The notes under the pieces were generated by a model that was given only the letters and a program-made list of their open reading frames with translations, was not told where the DNA came from and ran no database searches. 64,000 nt of DNA. It comes from Nocardia stercoris (GTDB lineage: Bacteria; Actinomycetota; Actinomycetes; Mycobacteriales; Mycobacteriaceae). Location: positions 1,116,001 to 1,180,000 of the forward strand of contig NZ_RFFH01000001.1 in assembly GCF_003696265.1 (NCBI RefSeq). Direction: 5' to 3'. The translations under genes and the position numbers were made by a program. Below, one piece after another: positions 7,730-16,346 of the stretch; within the stretch, counting starts at the first letter, position 1, and each line of letters starts with the position of its first letter.

Positions 7730-10700
7730 GTGGCAACGAGTTCCGTCGAGCGCGGAGAAGTCAGGCGTGGTTCCGCGCGCGCGGAGTTCGCGCGGCGGCT
7801 GTCCGAGCTGTTCGTGGCGGCCGGGAGTCCGACGCTGAATCAGGTTGTGCGCAATACGCGGGCGCGGCTGCCCGGTACCCGTGGGCTGCCGACGATTCAG
7901 CGGGTGAGTGACTGGCGGTCGGGGCGGAACGTGCCCGCCAAGTTCGCCTCGCTGCAGCCGGTGCTCACCACCTTGAATCATCAGGCGCGGCAACGTCCCG
8001 GCGTGCAGCCGGGAGATCTGTTGAGCACCACCGTCTGGCATCAGCTGTGGGCGGCGGCGGCGGCCGAGGCCGACGAGAGTGCCGTGCGCGCCGAGCCCGC
8101 GCCGGCCGCCCGCGAGATCCCCTCGGCCCGGCCGGTGGTCACCAATACCCTGCCGCACGACGTCAACCTGCTCGTCGGCCGGGACGTCGAACTCGAGCGG
8201 ATCATCGAGACCGTCGAGCGCGGGGCGTCGATCTACACCATCGACGGCATGCCCGGCGTCGGCAAGACCGCGCTCGCCACCCGCGCCGCGCACCGGCTCG
8301 CCGACCGGTTCCCCGACGGCTGTTTCTTCGTCAGCATGCACGCCCATTCGCCCGGGCAGCCCGCGGTGCGTTCCGCGGACGTACTGGCCGGACTGCTCAT
8401 CGACCTCGGCCTCGACCCGCGCAACATCCCGGACAGCCCGGAGAACCGGCGCAACCTGTGGCGCAGCCAGCTGGTGGGCAAGCGGGTGCTGCTGGTGCTC
8501 GACGACGCGGCCGATCCGGAACAGATCGAGCCGCTGCTGCCGAACGGGCCCGGCTGCCTCACCCTGATCACCAGCCGCCGGCGGCTGGTCGCATTGGACG
8601 GGGCGCGTTCGGCCGCGCTGCCGACCCTGGACGCGGACCGGGCCACCGAACTGTTCTTCGCGCTCGCCGGGCGCACCCAGACCGACGCCGACCGGGCCGC
8701 GGTCGCCGAGATCGTCGCGCTGTGTGGCTGTTTGCCGCTGGCGATCGTGCTGCTCGCGGGCCGGCTGGCGCATCACAGCACCTGGACGATCGCCGAGACC
8801 GCCGCCGAACTGGCCGCCGCCTCCGACCGGCTCGGTGAATTGGAGGCGGGCCAGCGCGCGGTGCAGGCCGCGTTCACCATGTCCTACCGCGAACTGCCGC
8901 CCGCTCGGCAGCTGCTGTTCCGGCGGCTGGGGCTGCATCCGGGACCGGAGATCGACCGCTACGCGGCCGCGGTGGTCGCCGATATCACTCCCGCGGACGC
9001 CCGCCGCGAACTGAACGAGCTGTTCACCGACCACCTGCTCGACGAGGTGTCCGGCGGCCGCTACCGAATGCACGACCTGCTCCGCGAATACGCCCAGGAT
9101 CTCGCCGCCGCCGACCCCGCCGACGACCGCCGCGACGCCGTCGACCGGCTACTCGACCACTACCAGCATCTGGGTGCGATCGCCGACCGGCACCTCGCGC
9201 TCGGTGCGCGCCCCGGCGCCGCGGACGACGACGTGGAACTGGTCGGCGCGCCCGCGCTGGCCAACCGCGTCCAGGCCCTGACCTGGCTGCGGACCGAACG
9301 CAGCAACCTGCTGGCCTGCCTGGAATCGGCTGCGGCGCAACATCAATCGGCCCGCGTCGTCGGCCTGACCGCCATCCTGTCCGGACTGCTCCGCCTCGAC
9401 GGCCCGTGGCCGCTGGCCACTCGGCTGCACCGCCGGGCCGCCACCGTCGCCGAACACAGCGGCGACCGGATCGGCACCGCCGACTCGCTCAACGACCTGG
9501 CCATGATCCGCTACGCGCTCGGCGACTACCCGGGCACCGCGGAACTGGTCCGGCAGGCACTCACCATCTACCGCGAGACCGGCGACCGGATCGGCCAGGC
9601 GCACGCCCTGGGCAGTCTCGGCCGGCTCGGCTACGCCACCGGCGACTATCCCGGCACCGCCGACCTGATGCGGCAGGCCTCGGCCATCTATCTGGAGGTC
9701 GGCGACCGCACCGGGGAGGCCTACGCGCTGGCCGGTCTCGGCGTCGTGCGCTACGCCACCGGCGACTATCCGGGCACGGCCATCTTGCTCGAGCAGGCGC
9801 TGCGGATCTTCCGCGACACCGGCGACCGTCTCGGCGAGGCGTACGCCGTCAACGAATTGGGTGTGCTCCGGCACGCCATCGCCGACTACGCCGGGGCGAC
9901 TGAGGCGCTCGAAAACGCCCTGAGCATCCACCGCGATCTCGGTGACCGGCTCGGCGAGGCCTATGCCCTGCACGACCTGGCGTCGGTGCGGTTCGCCGTC
10001 GGCGACTACGGTGGTGCTGCGGCAATTCGCCAGCAGGCATTGACGATTCACCAGGAGATCGGCGACCGGCTGGGCGAGGCGTACGTGCGCAACGAACTCG
10101 GGGTCACCCGGCTGGCCACCGGTGACTCGCAGGGCGCGGTCGCCCGAATGAACGAGGCGCTGACCATCTTCTGCGAGATCGGCGACCGGGTCGGCGAGGC
10201 CTACACCCACCACAGTCTCGGCATGGTCAGCTACTCGACCGGCGAGTACACCGCCGCCACCGAGGGCATGACCCGGGCACTGGCGATCTTCACCGAGATC
10301 GGCGACCGCGTCGGGCAGGGGTACGCGCTGATCGTCGTGGGCCTGATCCGTTACGCCGGTGAGGATTTCGACGACGCGGATACCGCGTTCACGCGGGCGC
10401 TGACCCTGTTCCGGGAGGTCGGCGATCAGGTCGGCGAGGCGTACGCGCTGTGCAGCCTGGGCCGGTTACGCGGCGCCACCGGCGCGGCGGCGGCCGGATC
10501 CGCCCAGCTGCGTCAGGCGCTGGTGCTGTTCCGCGAGATCGGCGACCGGGTGGGGGAGGCGTACGCGCTGACCACCCTGGCTCGGCTGTGCTTCACCGGC
10601 GGCGACCCGGCCGGTGCCGCCGACCTGATGGAACAGGCCCTCGAAATCTATGTGGCGGTGGGTGATCGGTTCGGCCAGGCCTACGCGCTCGGCGGCCGCG

Positions 10701-11200
10701 CCATGCTGCACCACGGCGCCGGCGACTTCTCGGCGGCGGTGGCCGCCACCCAGCAGGCGTCGGACATCTTCCTCGAGATCGGCGACCGCGTCGGCCAGGC
10801 CTACACCTATATCGCGTTGGGGATCCTGCGGTATCAGGACGGCGACTACGCGGCCGCCACCGAACTGGTCGAGCGCGCCCCGGAGATCTTCCGTGAGATC
10901 GGCGACCGGCTCGGCGAGGCGTACGCGTTCATGGGACTCGGTCTGGTGCGGTTCAAGTCGGGCGACTATTCGGGTGCCGCCGACCTGGTGCAGCGGATGC
11001 TGGGCTTGTTCGCCGAGATCGACCAGCATCCCGGCCGAGCCGACATGTTCGCGCGCATCGGCGACTTGTGGGAGGAGGCACAGGGTTTCAGTCCGGTGGT
11101 CGCCTATATCGATGCGCTGCGGCTGGTTCGGGAGGTTCAGGTGCGCTGGAAGAAGCGGCGGGTCTGGCGGGATCTGCCGGTGCCCGACACTCAGCGCTGA
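7730..11200 (+). CDS. NB-ARC ATPase with N-terminal HTH-like domain and 13 TPR-like repeats
   Basis: An 1156-residue STAND protein. Residues about 15-100 form a helical HTH-like domain (ARAEFARRLSELF, then RVSDWRSGRNVP). The NB-ARC ATPase follows with P-loop GMPGVGKTA at 173-181 and Walker B VLLVLDDA at 253-260, a winged helix (about 380-460), and then 13 repeats of exactly 40 residues from residue 578 to 1097. Each repeat reads roughly GDRxGEAYALxxLGxxRYAxGDYxGAAxLxxQALxIFxEI. The architecture fits a signal-integrating regulator of the AfsR type without the SARP domain, the TPR array being the sensor. GTG start; the gene abuts the convergent UbiB gene with no gap. Confidence 0.85.
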   Translation: MATSSVERGEVRRGSARAEFARRLSELFVAAGSPTLNQVVRNTRARLPGTRGLPTIQRVSDWRSGRNVPAKFASLQPVLTTLNHQARQRPGVQPGDLLSTTVWHQLWAAAAAEADESAVRAEPAPAAREIPSARPVVTNTLPHDVNLLVGRDVELERIIETVERGASIYTIDGMPGVGKTALATRAAHRLADRFPDGCFFVSMHAHSPGQPAVRSADVLAGLLIDLGLDPRNIPDSPENRRNLWRSQLVGKRVLLVLDDAADPEQIEPLLPNGPGCLTLITSRRRLVALDGARSAALPTLDADRATELFFALAGRTQTDADRAAVAEIVALCGCLPLAIVLLAGRLAHHSTWTIAETAAELAAASDRLGELEAGQRAVQAAFTMSYRELPPARQLLFRRLGLHPGPEIDRYAAAVVADITPADARRELNELFTDHLLDEVSGGRYRMHDLLREYAQDLAAADPADDRRDAVDRLLDHYQHLGAIADRHLALGARPGAADDDVELVGAPALANRVQALTWLRTERSNLLACLESAAAQHQSARVVGLTAILSGLLRLDGPWPLATRLHRRAATVAEHSGDRIGTADSLNDLAMIRYALGDYPGTAELVRQALTIYRETGDRIGQAHALGSLGRLGYATGDYPGTADLMRQASAIYLEVGDRTGEAYALAGLGVVRYATGDYPGTAILLEQALRIFRDTGDRLGEAYAVNELGVLRHAIADYAGATEALENALSIHRDLGDRLGEAYALHDLASVRFAVGDYGGAAAIRQQALTIHQEIGDRLGEAYVRNELGVTRLATGDSQGAVARMNEALTIFCEIGDRVGEAYTHHSLGMVSYSTGEYTAATEGMTRALAIFTEIGDRVGQGYALIVVGLIRYAGEDFDDADTAFTRALTLFREVGDQVGEAYALCSLGRLRGATGAAAAGSAQLRQALVLFREIGDRVGEAYALTTLARLCFTGGDPAGAADLMEQALEIYVAVGDRFGQAYALGGRAMLHHGAGDFSAAVAATQQASDIFLEIGDRVGQAYTYIALGILRYQDGDYAAATELVERAPEIFREIGDRLGEAYAFMGLGLVRFKSGDYSGAADLVQRMLGLFAEIDQHPGRADMFARIGDLWEEAQGFSPVVAYIDALRLVREVQVRWKKRRVWRDLPVPDTQR
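9461..11020 (+). repeat. 13 tandem 120-bp units encoding TPR-like repeats
   Basis: Units start at 9461 and every 120 bp thereafter (9581, 9701 and so on to 10901), each opening with GGCGAC-CG-type codons for GDR. There is no insertion or deletion across 13 units, while synonymous and loop positions differ. Confidence 0.95.
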
Positions 11201-12589
11201 TCAGTCCACCGGCTGCGGTGTGCGTGCCGCTTTCCAATTCTGGTGTAGCACACCGCATTCGGTCTGCGGCGGGTCGCCGTAGAGCCACTCTCGCGCGATC
11301 CGGTGCCAGTTGGCGGTGGCGCGCAACTGGCCCAGCAGCCCGAAGGTGTGCAGGTCGGCGCGGCGGGACAGCAGATGTTCCGGCGGCAGGTTCTGTCGTT
11401 TCATGCCCGCGAACTGCGCCAGTCGGGGGTCGATCGCCAACAGCACTGCCCCGCAAGCGAGTTCGGGTGTGATCGGCAGCTCGTCGTCGACCAGGCACCA
11501 CTGTGAGGCCGACAGCACGTAGTCGAACGCCTCCGCCGCACTCACGCCGGCGGACTCGTCGACGATGCCGGCCGCCACCAGCAGCCGGTACAGGTCGGCC
11601 ACGCGTTCCTCGGCCGCCGCCCGAAGACAGGTGCGCTCGACATCCAGTGCCGCCGCGTCCATCCGCTTGTACAGCCCGAAATCGAGGAAGACCACCCGGC
11701 CGTCGTCGCGCAGCAGGATATTGCCGGGGTGCGGATCACCGCAGAACTCCGACAGCTCGAACAGCGAGCCCACATAGAAGCGGTAGACGATCTCGCCGAT
11801 CCGATCACGTTCCGCCGCGGGCAGTTCGCGCATCGCCGCGAAATCCAGCCCGGGCGCGTACTCGGTGACCAGCACCCGACGGCTGCTCAACTCCGGAAAC
11901 GCCTGCGGCACACAGATGAACGGATGATCGCGATACAGCTCGGCCACATGCTGCTGGGTGCGGGCCTCGGCCAGATAGTCCAGTTCGCTCTCGATATGGG
12001 TGCGGAACTCGTCGAACACCGCCACCGTGAATCCGGGTACCAGCTGGGCCACCATGCCGCGCAGCAGGCCGATATTGCGCAGATCGGCGCGCACGGCCTG
12101 ATCGATGCCCGGATACTGCACCTTCACCACGACCTCGGTGCCGTCGGCCAGCCGGGCCCGGTGCACCTGACCGATCGAGGCGGCCGCGATCGGCACCGGA
12201 TCGAAGTCGGCGAACCAGTGTTCCGTCGGCGCCCCCAGATCCTCCTCGATCACAGCGCTGATCGCGGCGAAGTCGACGGCCGGTGCCCGGTCGCGCAGCG
12301 CGGCGAGCTGCTGCTGGAAACCCTCCCGATGCTCGGGCGGCACCAGTTCCAGATCGAACATGGACAGGAACTGGCCGAACTTCATGGCCAGGCCCTTCAG
12401 ATCGCCCAGCACACGCACCATCTGGGTGGCCATGGCCAGCACCTGTTCGTCGGCGATGCGGGCCCGGACCTCGGCGGAACGGCCGATCATGGCGAGCCGG
12501 GCGCGTCGTTTACGCCAGGCCTGATTCGCCACCACCCCGCCGATTTGCGTCCCCCGGGCCAGACGCGAGGTGGACGGCGGTCTGCCCAC
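11201..12589 (-). CDS. ABC1/UbiB (AarF)-family atypical protein kinase-like protein
   Basis: A 462-residue protein. It carries the family-specific KxGQ motif (LAMKFGQFLSMFDLELVP), the Ala-rich loop AAASIGQVHRARL that replaces the kinase Gly-rich loop, catalytic Lys in VVVKVQYPG, EFCGDPHPGNILL and metal-binding FLDFGLYKR. Members support quinone or lipid metabolism through ATPase activity. The GTG at 12589 has GGAGG 8 bases upstream and removes a Cys-rich N-terminal extension that would overlap the upstream gene further. It overlaps the 3' end of the Imm42 gene by 80 bp, so the two are probably co-transcribed. Confidence 0.8.
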   Translation of the reverse strand: MGRPPSTSRLARGTQIGGVVANQAWRKRRARLAMIGRSAEVRARIADEQVLAMATQMVRVLGDLKGLAMKFGQFLSMFDLELVPPEHREGFQQQLAALRDRAPAVDFAAISAVIEEDLGAPTEHWFADFDPVPIAAASIGQVHRARLADGTEVVVKVQYPGIDQAVRADLRNIGLLRGMVAQLVPGFTVAVFDEFRTHIESELDYLAEARTQQHVAELYRDHPFICVPQAFPELSSRRVLVTEYAPGLDFAAMRELPAAERDRIGEIVYRFYVGSLFELSEFCGDPHPGNILLRDDGRVVFLDFGLYKRMDAAALDVERTCLRAAAEERVADLYRLLVAAGIVDESAGVSAAEAFDYVLSASQWCLVDDELPITPELACGAVLLAIDPRLAQFAGMKRQNLPPEHLLSRRADLHTFGLLGQLRATANWHRIAREWLYGDPPQTECGVLHQNWKAARTPQPVD

Positions 12590-13115
12590 AGGGGTCACCT
12601 CCGTACTCGCCCGACCGAATCGCCTGCAGGAATCCTGCCAAAACACCCGCGAATTCACCAGGCCGCAGCTCGCATTCACCGATCTCGGCGCTGCCGACCG
12701 GACACCACATCAGCCGGGCGCTGCGGAGGCCCTCCACCACGAACACGTCCCACAGGTCGAAGGTGGAGGTCCGCGGGCTGACGAAGAACGGGCCGTAGTG
12801 CGAACCGTCCGCGGCGATCTGGGCGTCGCTGCGTTCGCTGTCGGCGTACAGGGCCTGACCGACGATGCGGGCCACGTCGGCGGCGGGCAGCTCCAACAGA
12901 TCCGGGCGGCGAGTCCGGTCCGGCTCACCGGTGAGGATCAGTTCGAGGGCCCGCGTCACGTCCGGCAGGACGGTGTGCGGCTCGTAGCGCCCGACCGCGG
13001 TACCGCCGCACCACCATCGGGTCCGGCCGAACATCCACGGCGCGGCCTCCGGATCCGGTGCCGGTTCCACCTCGAATTCGATCGCGAACCGCGCCGGGTC
13101 TCCGACCAGTGCCAT
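12510..13115 (-). CDS. Imm42-family immunity-like protein
   Basis: A 201-residue protein: FAIEFEVEP, PWMFGRTRWWCGGTAVGRY, a helical middle (LPDVTRALELIL), then TFDLWDVFVVEGLRSARLMWC and CELRPGEFAGVLAGFL. This order matches Imm42, immunity proteins of polymorphic toxin systems. The ATG at 13115 has GGAGGTGGGG upstream. No toxin gene or WXG/LXG protein is adjacent, so the gene looks orphan. Its last 26 codons overlap the UbiB start and form a low-complexity tail (GGGESGLA) that is probably not part of the domain. The two TTTCCGG palindromes upstream could be control sites. Confidence 0.65.
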   Translation of the reverse strand: MALVGDPARFAIEFEVEPAPDPEAAPWMFGRTRWWCGGTAVGRYEPHTVLPDVTRALELILTGEPDRTRRPDLLELPAADVARIVGQALYADSERSDAQIAADGSHYGPFFVSPRTSTFDLWDVFVVEGLRSARLMWCPVGSAEIGECELRPGEFAGVLAGFLQAIRSGEYGGDPCGQTAVHLASGPGDANRRGGGESGLA

Positions 13116-13227
13116 CCCCACCTCCGAACCGCGTCCACACCCCGACACCGTGCAACCGTAGCGACAGTGGCCGGGCGCTGTCAGGCGCGCGGTCCGGGCG
13201 GCCGGTCCGACCACCAGGTCGGAACCG

Positions 13228-13242
13228 TTTCCGGACCGGAAA
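13228..13242. promoter_or_regulatory. Palindrome copy 1 (TTTCCGG-A-CCGGAAA)
   Basis: Perfect 7-bp arms around one base, identical to the copy at 13324. It lies upstream of the Imm42 gene on the minus strand. Possible regulator site. Confidence 0.4.
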
Positions 13243-13323
13243 AACGCTCTCCGCTCCGGATCGTCGGCGCCGAGCCCCGAGCCGCCGCAGGTCGGGCGGG
13301 GCGGCCCACCGGAGGTGTGCGGC

Positions 13324-13338
13324 TTTCCGGACCGGAAA
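13324..13338. promoter_or_regulatory. Palindrome copy 2 (TTTCCGG-A-CCGGAAA)
   Basis: Identical 15-mer exactly 96 bp from copy 1. Two exact copies in a non-coding gap are unlikely by chance, which supports a protein-binding role. Confidence 0.4.
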
Positions 13339-13549
13339 ACCGGACCGAGTGCCGTGATCAGGCGAAACAGGGTGTACGAGTGCGACGTCGGCTGTGAATC
13401 CGGCGGAAACGGACTTACGGTTCTGGCAGCGGTCCTCGGAGGCCGCGACCCGGGCGCGCTGCGTTCGCCGAATCTGTTCCGACCGCCGGAGGGGTGCGGT
13501 CGGCGCCGGCACGGCACGCAGCGTGGCCGGCGCACTCCGGGTCGCCGCG

Positions 13550-14422
13550 TCATCCCCAGCCGGTTGCGCTGGCGCGCAACCGATCGCGCACCTCGGTGAC
13601 CGCGGGCTGCTCCGGCCCGGCCCGGCCCGCCAAAAACAGCGTGTTGAGCGGCGGCACCTCCGGCGACTCGAGCCGGTACAGCCGGCCGTCGGCCAGTTCG
13701 GCCGCGCACAGGTAGGTGGGCAGGACCGTGATGCCCGCGCCCGCCACCGCCGCGGCCAGCACGCCCCGCAGATCCGGAACCACCACGGCGGGACTGCGCG
13801 TCAACCGGGTGCCGAAGATCGTCCGCCAATATCGGCGCAGGATGGGCAGATTCTCGGCGTACGCGATCAGCGGGGCGTGACCGAGATCGGCGAGCGTCCA
13901 GGGGGCCGCGGCGACGAGCGCGAATTCCTCGTCCAGCAGCGAGATCACGCGCACGCCGCGGGCCCGCGGGCGGGTCGTGGACACGATCAGGTCCAGCGAA
14001 CCGCCGATCAGGGCGGCCAGCAAGCCCTCGGGCAGACCGAATTCGACCCGCAGCCGCAGACCCTGCCGGACCGGTTCGGCCAGCGCGGGAAGCACCCGGG
14101 TGCACAGCAGTTCCGCGGGTCCGCCGAGATGCACGGTGTGCCCGTAGCGTTCGGTGCCGCCCAGCAGGTTCGTGTCGACGGTCTCGCACAGGTCGTCGAG
14201 GGCGGGCGCGATGCGCGCCGCGAGTTCGTCGGCCGCCGCGGTCGGGGCCATGCCGCGCGGCATCCGGTTGAACAGGGGGCGTGCGATCCGGGTCTCGAGC
14301 TGTTTCACCTGGGCGGTGACGGTCGGTTGCGAGAGGCCCAGCAGCGCGGCGGCGGTCGAGACCGAACCGCTGCGGTAGACCGCCAGGAACGTTCGCAGGA
14401 GATCCAGGGACACACCGCGCAT
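13550..14422 (-). CDS. LysR-family transcriptional regulator
   Basis: A 290-residue protein. The N-terminal winged HTH (residues about 4-65) reads LDLLRTFLAVYRSGSVSTAAALLGLSQPTVTAQVKQLE, followed by a periplasmic-binding-protein-like effector domain (about 90-285) with LPTYLCAAELADGRL. It is divergent from the DJ-1/hydrolase fusion across a 135-bp gap containing an ATCGG-N11-CCGAT dyad, so it most likely controls that gene and itself. The effector is unknown. Confidence 0.85.
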   Translation of the reverse strand: MRGVSLDLLRTFLAVYRSGSVSTAAALLGLSQPTVTAQVKQLETRIARPLFNRMPRGMAPTAAADELAARIAPALDDLCETVDTNLLGGTERYGHTVHLGGPAELLCTRVLPALAEPVRQGLRLRVEFGLPEGLLAALIGGSLDLIVSTTRPRARGVRVISLLDEEFALVAAAPWTLADLGHAPLIAYAENLPILRRYWRTIFGTRLTRSPAVVVPDLRGVLAAAVAGAGITVLPTYLCAAELADGRLYRLESPEVPPLNTLFLAGRAGPEQPAVTEVRDRLRASATGWG

Positions 14423-14460
14423 GAATTCATATCTATCAGGATTCCGATGGCGGCACCCCT

Positions 14461-14481
14461 ATCGGTCTATTGGTTTCCGAT
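14461..14481. promoter_or_regulatory. Putative LysR binding dyad
   Basis: ATCGG-N11-CCGAT in the divergent LysR/hydrolase gap. TTCCGATGGC is repeated at 14442-14451 and 14475-14484, giving a second half-site in phase, as is usual for LysR activation regions. Confidence 0.5.
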
Positions 14482-14557
14482 GGCACGACGGTCCAGGATC
14501 GAGGGCACCGCGCCGATCCGGGCGCGGAAGAGCTTCAGTCACAAGGAGATCGATCCG

Positions 14558-16174
14558 ATGCCCGGACGAATTCTGATCGCGCTGACCAGCCACGCCGAGC
14601 TGGGCCACACCGGCCGCACGACCGGCTTCTACGTCGCCGAGGCCGCCGAACCGTGGGCCGTCTTCACCGCCGCCGGCTACGCGGTGGACGTGGTGAGCGT
14701 CGCGGGCGGCCGCCCGCCGCGCGACGGCGAGGACCCCGCCGACCCACTGCAGCAACGCTTCCTGACCGACCCGCACATTGCCGCCCAGCTCGCCGACACC
14801 CCCACCCCCGACCGCATCGACACCACCCGCTACCGCGCGGTGTTCTTCTCCGGCGGCCACGGCACCATGTGGGACTTCCCGGACAACCCGGCGCTGGCCC
14901 GCCTGGCTCGGGAGATCTACGAGGCCGGCGGCATCGTCTCCGCCGTCTGCCACGGCCCGGCCGCCCTGCTCGGCGCCACCCTCTCCGACGGCACACCGCT
15001 GGTCGCCGGCAAGCGGGTCGCCGCCTTCACCGACGCGGAGGAAGCGGCCGTCGGCCTCACCGACGTGGTCCCGTTCCTGCTCGCCCAGCGACTCGAAGCC
15101 GCCGGCGCCCACCACAGCCCAGCCGCCACGTTCGCCGCACACGTGGTCGCCGACGGCCGCTTGATCACCGGCCAGAACCCAGCATCCGCCCGCGGGGTAG
15201 CCGAGCAGGTCGTGGCCGCCCTCAGCTCCGACCGGGCCGAGGGAGCCGCGTCCGCAGGTTCGGATCGCGTGGCGGAGGAGGTGGCCGCGCTTGCGGGTTC
15301 GGATCGTGTGGCCGGGGAGGTGGCTACGCCCGCCGGTTCGGACCGCGTAGCGGAGGAGATGGCGACCGCGCCTGCCGGGGCGGACCGCGTCGCGGGGGAG
15401 TCGCTCGTGCTCGATACGGCTGACGGCCCGCTGGACGCGTACGTGGCCCGTCCGTCCGGCTCGGTCCGGGGTGCGGTGATCGTGGCGCATCAGCTGTTCG
15501 GTGTCACGTCCGACATCCGCGAATTCGCCGACCGGCTCGCGGGCGACGGGTATCTGGCGATCGCGCCGAACTTCTATCACCGAGCCGGTGCCGGCATCGC
15601 GCTGCCGGTCGACGATGCCGGGCGTGCCCAGGGTTTCGAGCTGCTGGGCACGCTCACCCGTGACGGCGTGGTGGCGGACTTCCGGGCCGTGACGGACTGG
15701 CTGTCCGGGCAGCACCAGGGACCGATCGCGGCGCTCGGCGTCAGCATGGGCGGCCACCTGGCGTTCCTGGCCGCCGCCCGGCTGCCGATCGCGCTCACCG
15801 TCGTCCTGTACGGCGGCTGGCTGACCGGCACCGAGCTCCCGGTCGGCGGACCCACCCCCACACTGGATCTGGCGCCGGAGATCTCCGGCCGGCTCGTCTA
15901 CCTCGTCGGCGACGCCGACCATGTCGTCTCCGCCGTCGATCGCGAGCTGATCGGAAAAGCATTGTCCGACAGTGGAGTCGGCGAACTGATCGTGCTGGAG
16001 GGTGGCGTCCCGCACGCCTACCTCAGCCCGGGGACCCCGAGCTACCACGCAGCGGCAGCGGCGACGACCTGGGATCGGATCGCCGCCGAACTCGCCGGGA
16101 TCCAGGCCGCCGCGGTCCGCCGCCTGCGCCGTCCTGGGCTGGTGTCCCCGCAGTCTGCTCGCCGGGATCGCTGA
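14558..16174 (+). CDS. Fusion of DJ-1/PfpI domain and dienelactone-hydrolase-like domain
   Basis: A 538-residue protein. Residues 1-222 form a DJ-1/PfpI domain with nucleophile elbow SAVCHGPAALL (Cys131, His132) and ARYRAVFFSGGHGTMWDF, resembling Hsp31-type glyoxalases. Residues about 282-520 form an alpha/beta hydrolase of dienelactone-hydrolase type with GVSMGGH (Ser396), GDADHVVS and a terminal PHAY. The linker (224-281) has four copies of AGSDRVAxEVA-like units of 13-14 residues. Classic dienelactone hydrolase uses Cys; here Ser is present. AAGGAG lies 9 bases upstream of the ATG. A two-step aldehyde/ester detoxification protein is plausible but unproven. Confidence 0.85.
   Translation: MPGRILIALTSHAELGHTGRTTGFYVAEAAEPWAVFTAAGYAVDVVSVAGGRPPRDGEDPADPLQQRFLTDPHIAAQLADTPTPDRIDTTRYRAVFFSGGHGTMWDFPDNPALARLAREIYEAGGIVSAVCHGPAALLGATLSDGTPLVAGKRVAAFTDAEEAAVGLTDVVPFLLAQRLEAAGAHHSPAATFAAHVVADGRLITGQNPASARGVAEQVVAALSSDRAEGAASAGSDRVAEEVAALAGSDRVAGEVATPAGSDRVAEEMATAPAGADRVAGESLVLDTADGPLDAYVARPSGSVRGAVIVAHQLFGVTSDIREFADRLAGDGYLAIAPNFYHRAGAGIALPVDDAGRAQGFELLGTLTRDGVVADFRAVTDWLSGQHQGPIAALGVSMGGHLAFLAAARLPIALTVVLYGGWLTGTELPVGGPTPTLDLAPEISGRLVYLVGDADHVVSAVDRELIGKALSDSGVGELIVLEGGVPHAYLSPGTPSYHAAAAATTWDRIAAELAGIQAAAVRRLRRPGLVSPQSARRDR
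15254..15400 (+). repeat. Linker repeats, four 39-42-bp units
   Basis: In-frame tandem units start at 15254, 15293, 15332 and 15374 and encode AGSDRVAEEVA variants between the two domains of the fusion protein. They vary at many bases, so the array is not very recent. Confidence 0.8.
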
Positions 16175-16180
16175 GCATCC

Positions 16181-16238
16181 GGCCTGAGTGCACAATGTTC
16201 GGCTTGCCGGTTCCGGGCGATGATTGTGCGCTGCGGCC
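16181..16238. repeat. Dispersed hairpin element, copy 1 (possible terminator)
   Basis: Left arm GGCCTGAGTGCACAAT and right arm ATTGTGCGCTGCGGCC flank a GC-rich loop; GCACAAT (16190-16196) pairs exactly with ATTGTGC (16223-16229). Related elements lie at 57783 and 58101. It follows the fusion gene and precedes the fructosamine kinase gene. Confidence 0.5.
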
Positions 16239-16346
16239 GGGCTGATCGCCACCCCGGCGGACATGTCGCGATCGAGGCTGCCGAACTGGGCCGTACCTCC
16301 GGCATTCCGGATCCGCTGTGGGGGAACCGGCGGTAGCGTCGCATCC

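Larger units (their letters stand above)
13116..13549. other. Non-coding stretch between Imm42 and LysR genes
   Basis: No convincing gene on either strand. Long open frames here lack ribosome sites and domain features. The notable content is two copies of the 15-bp palindrome TTTCCGGACCGGAAA, 96 bp apart. Confidence 0.6.
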
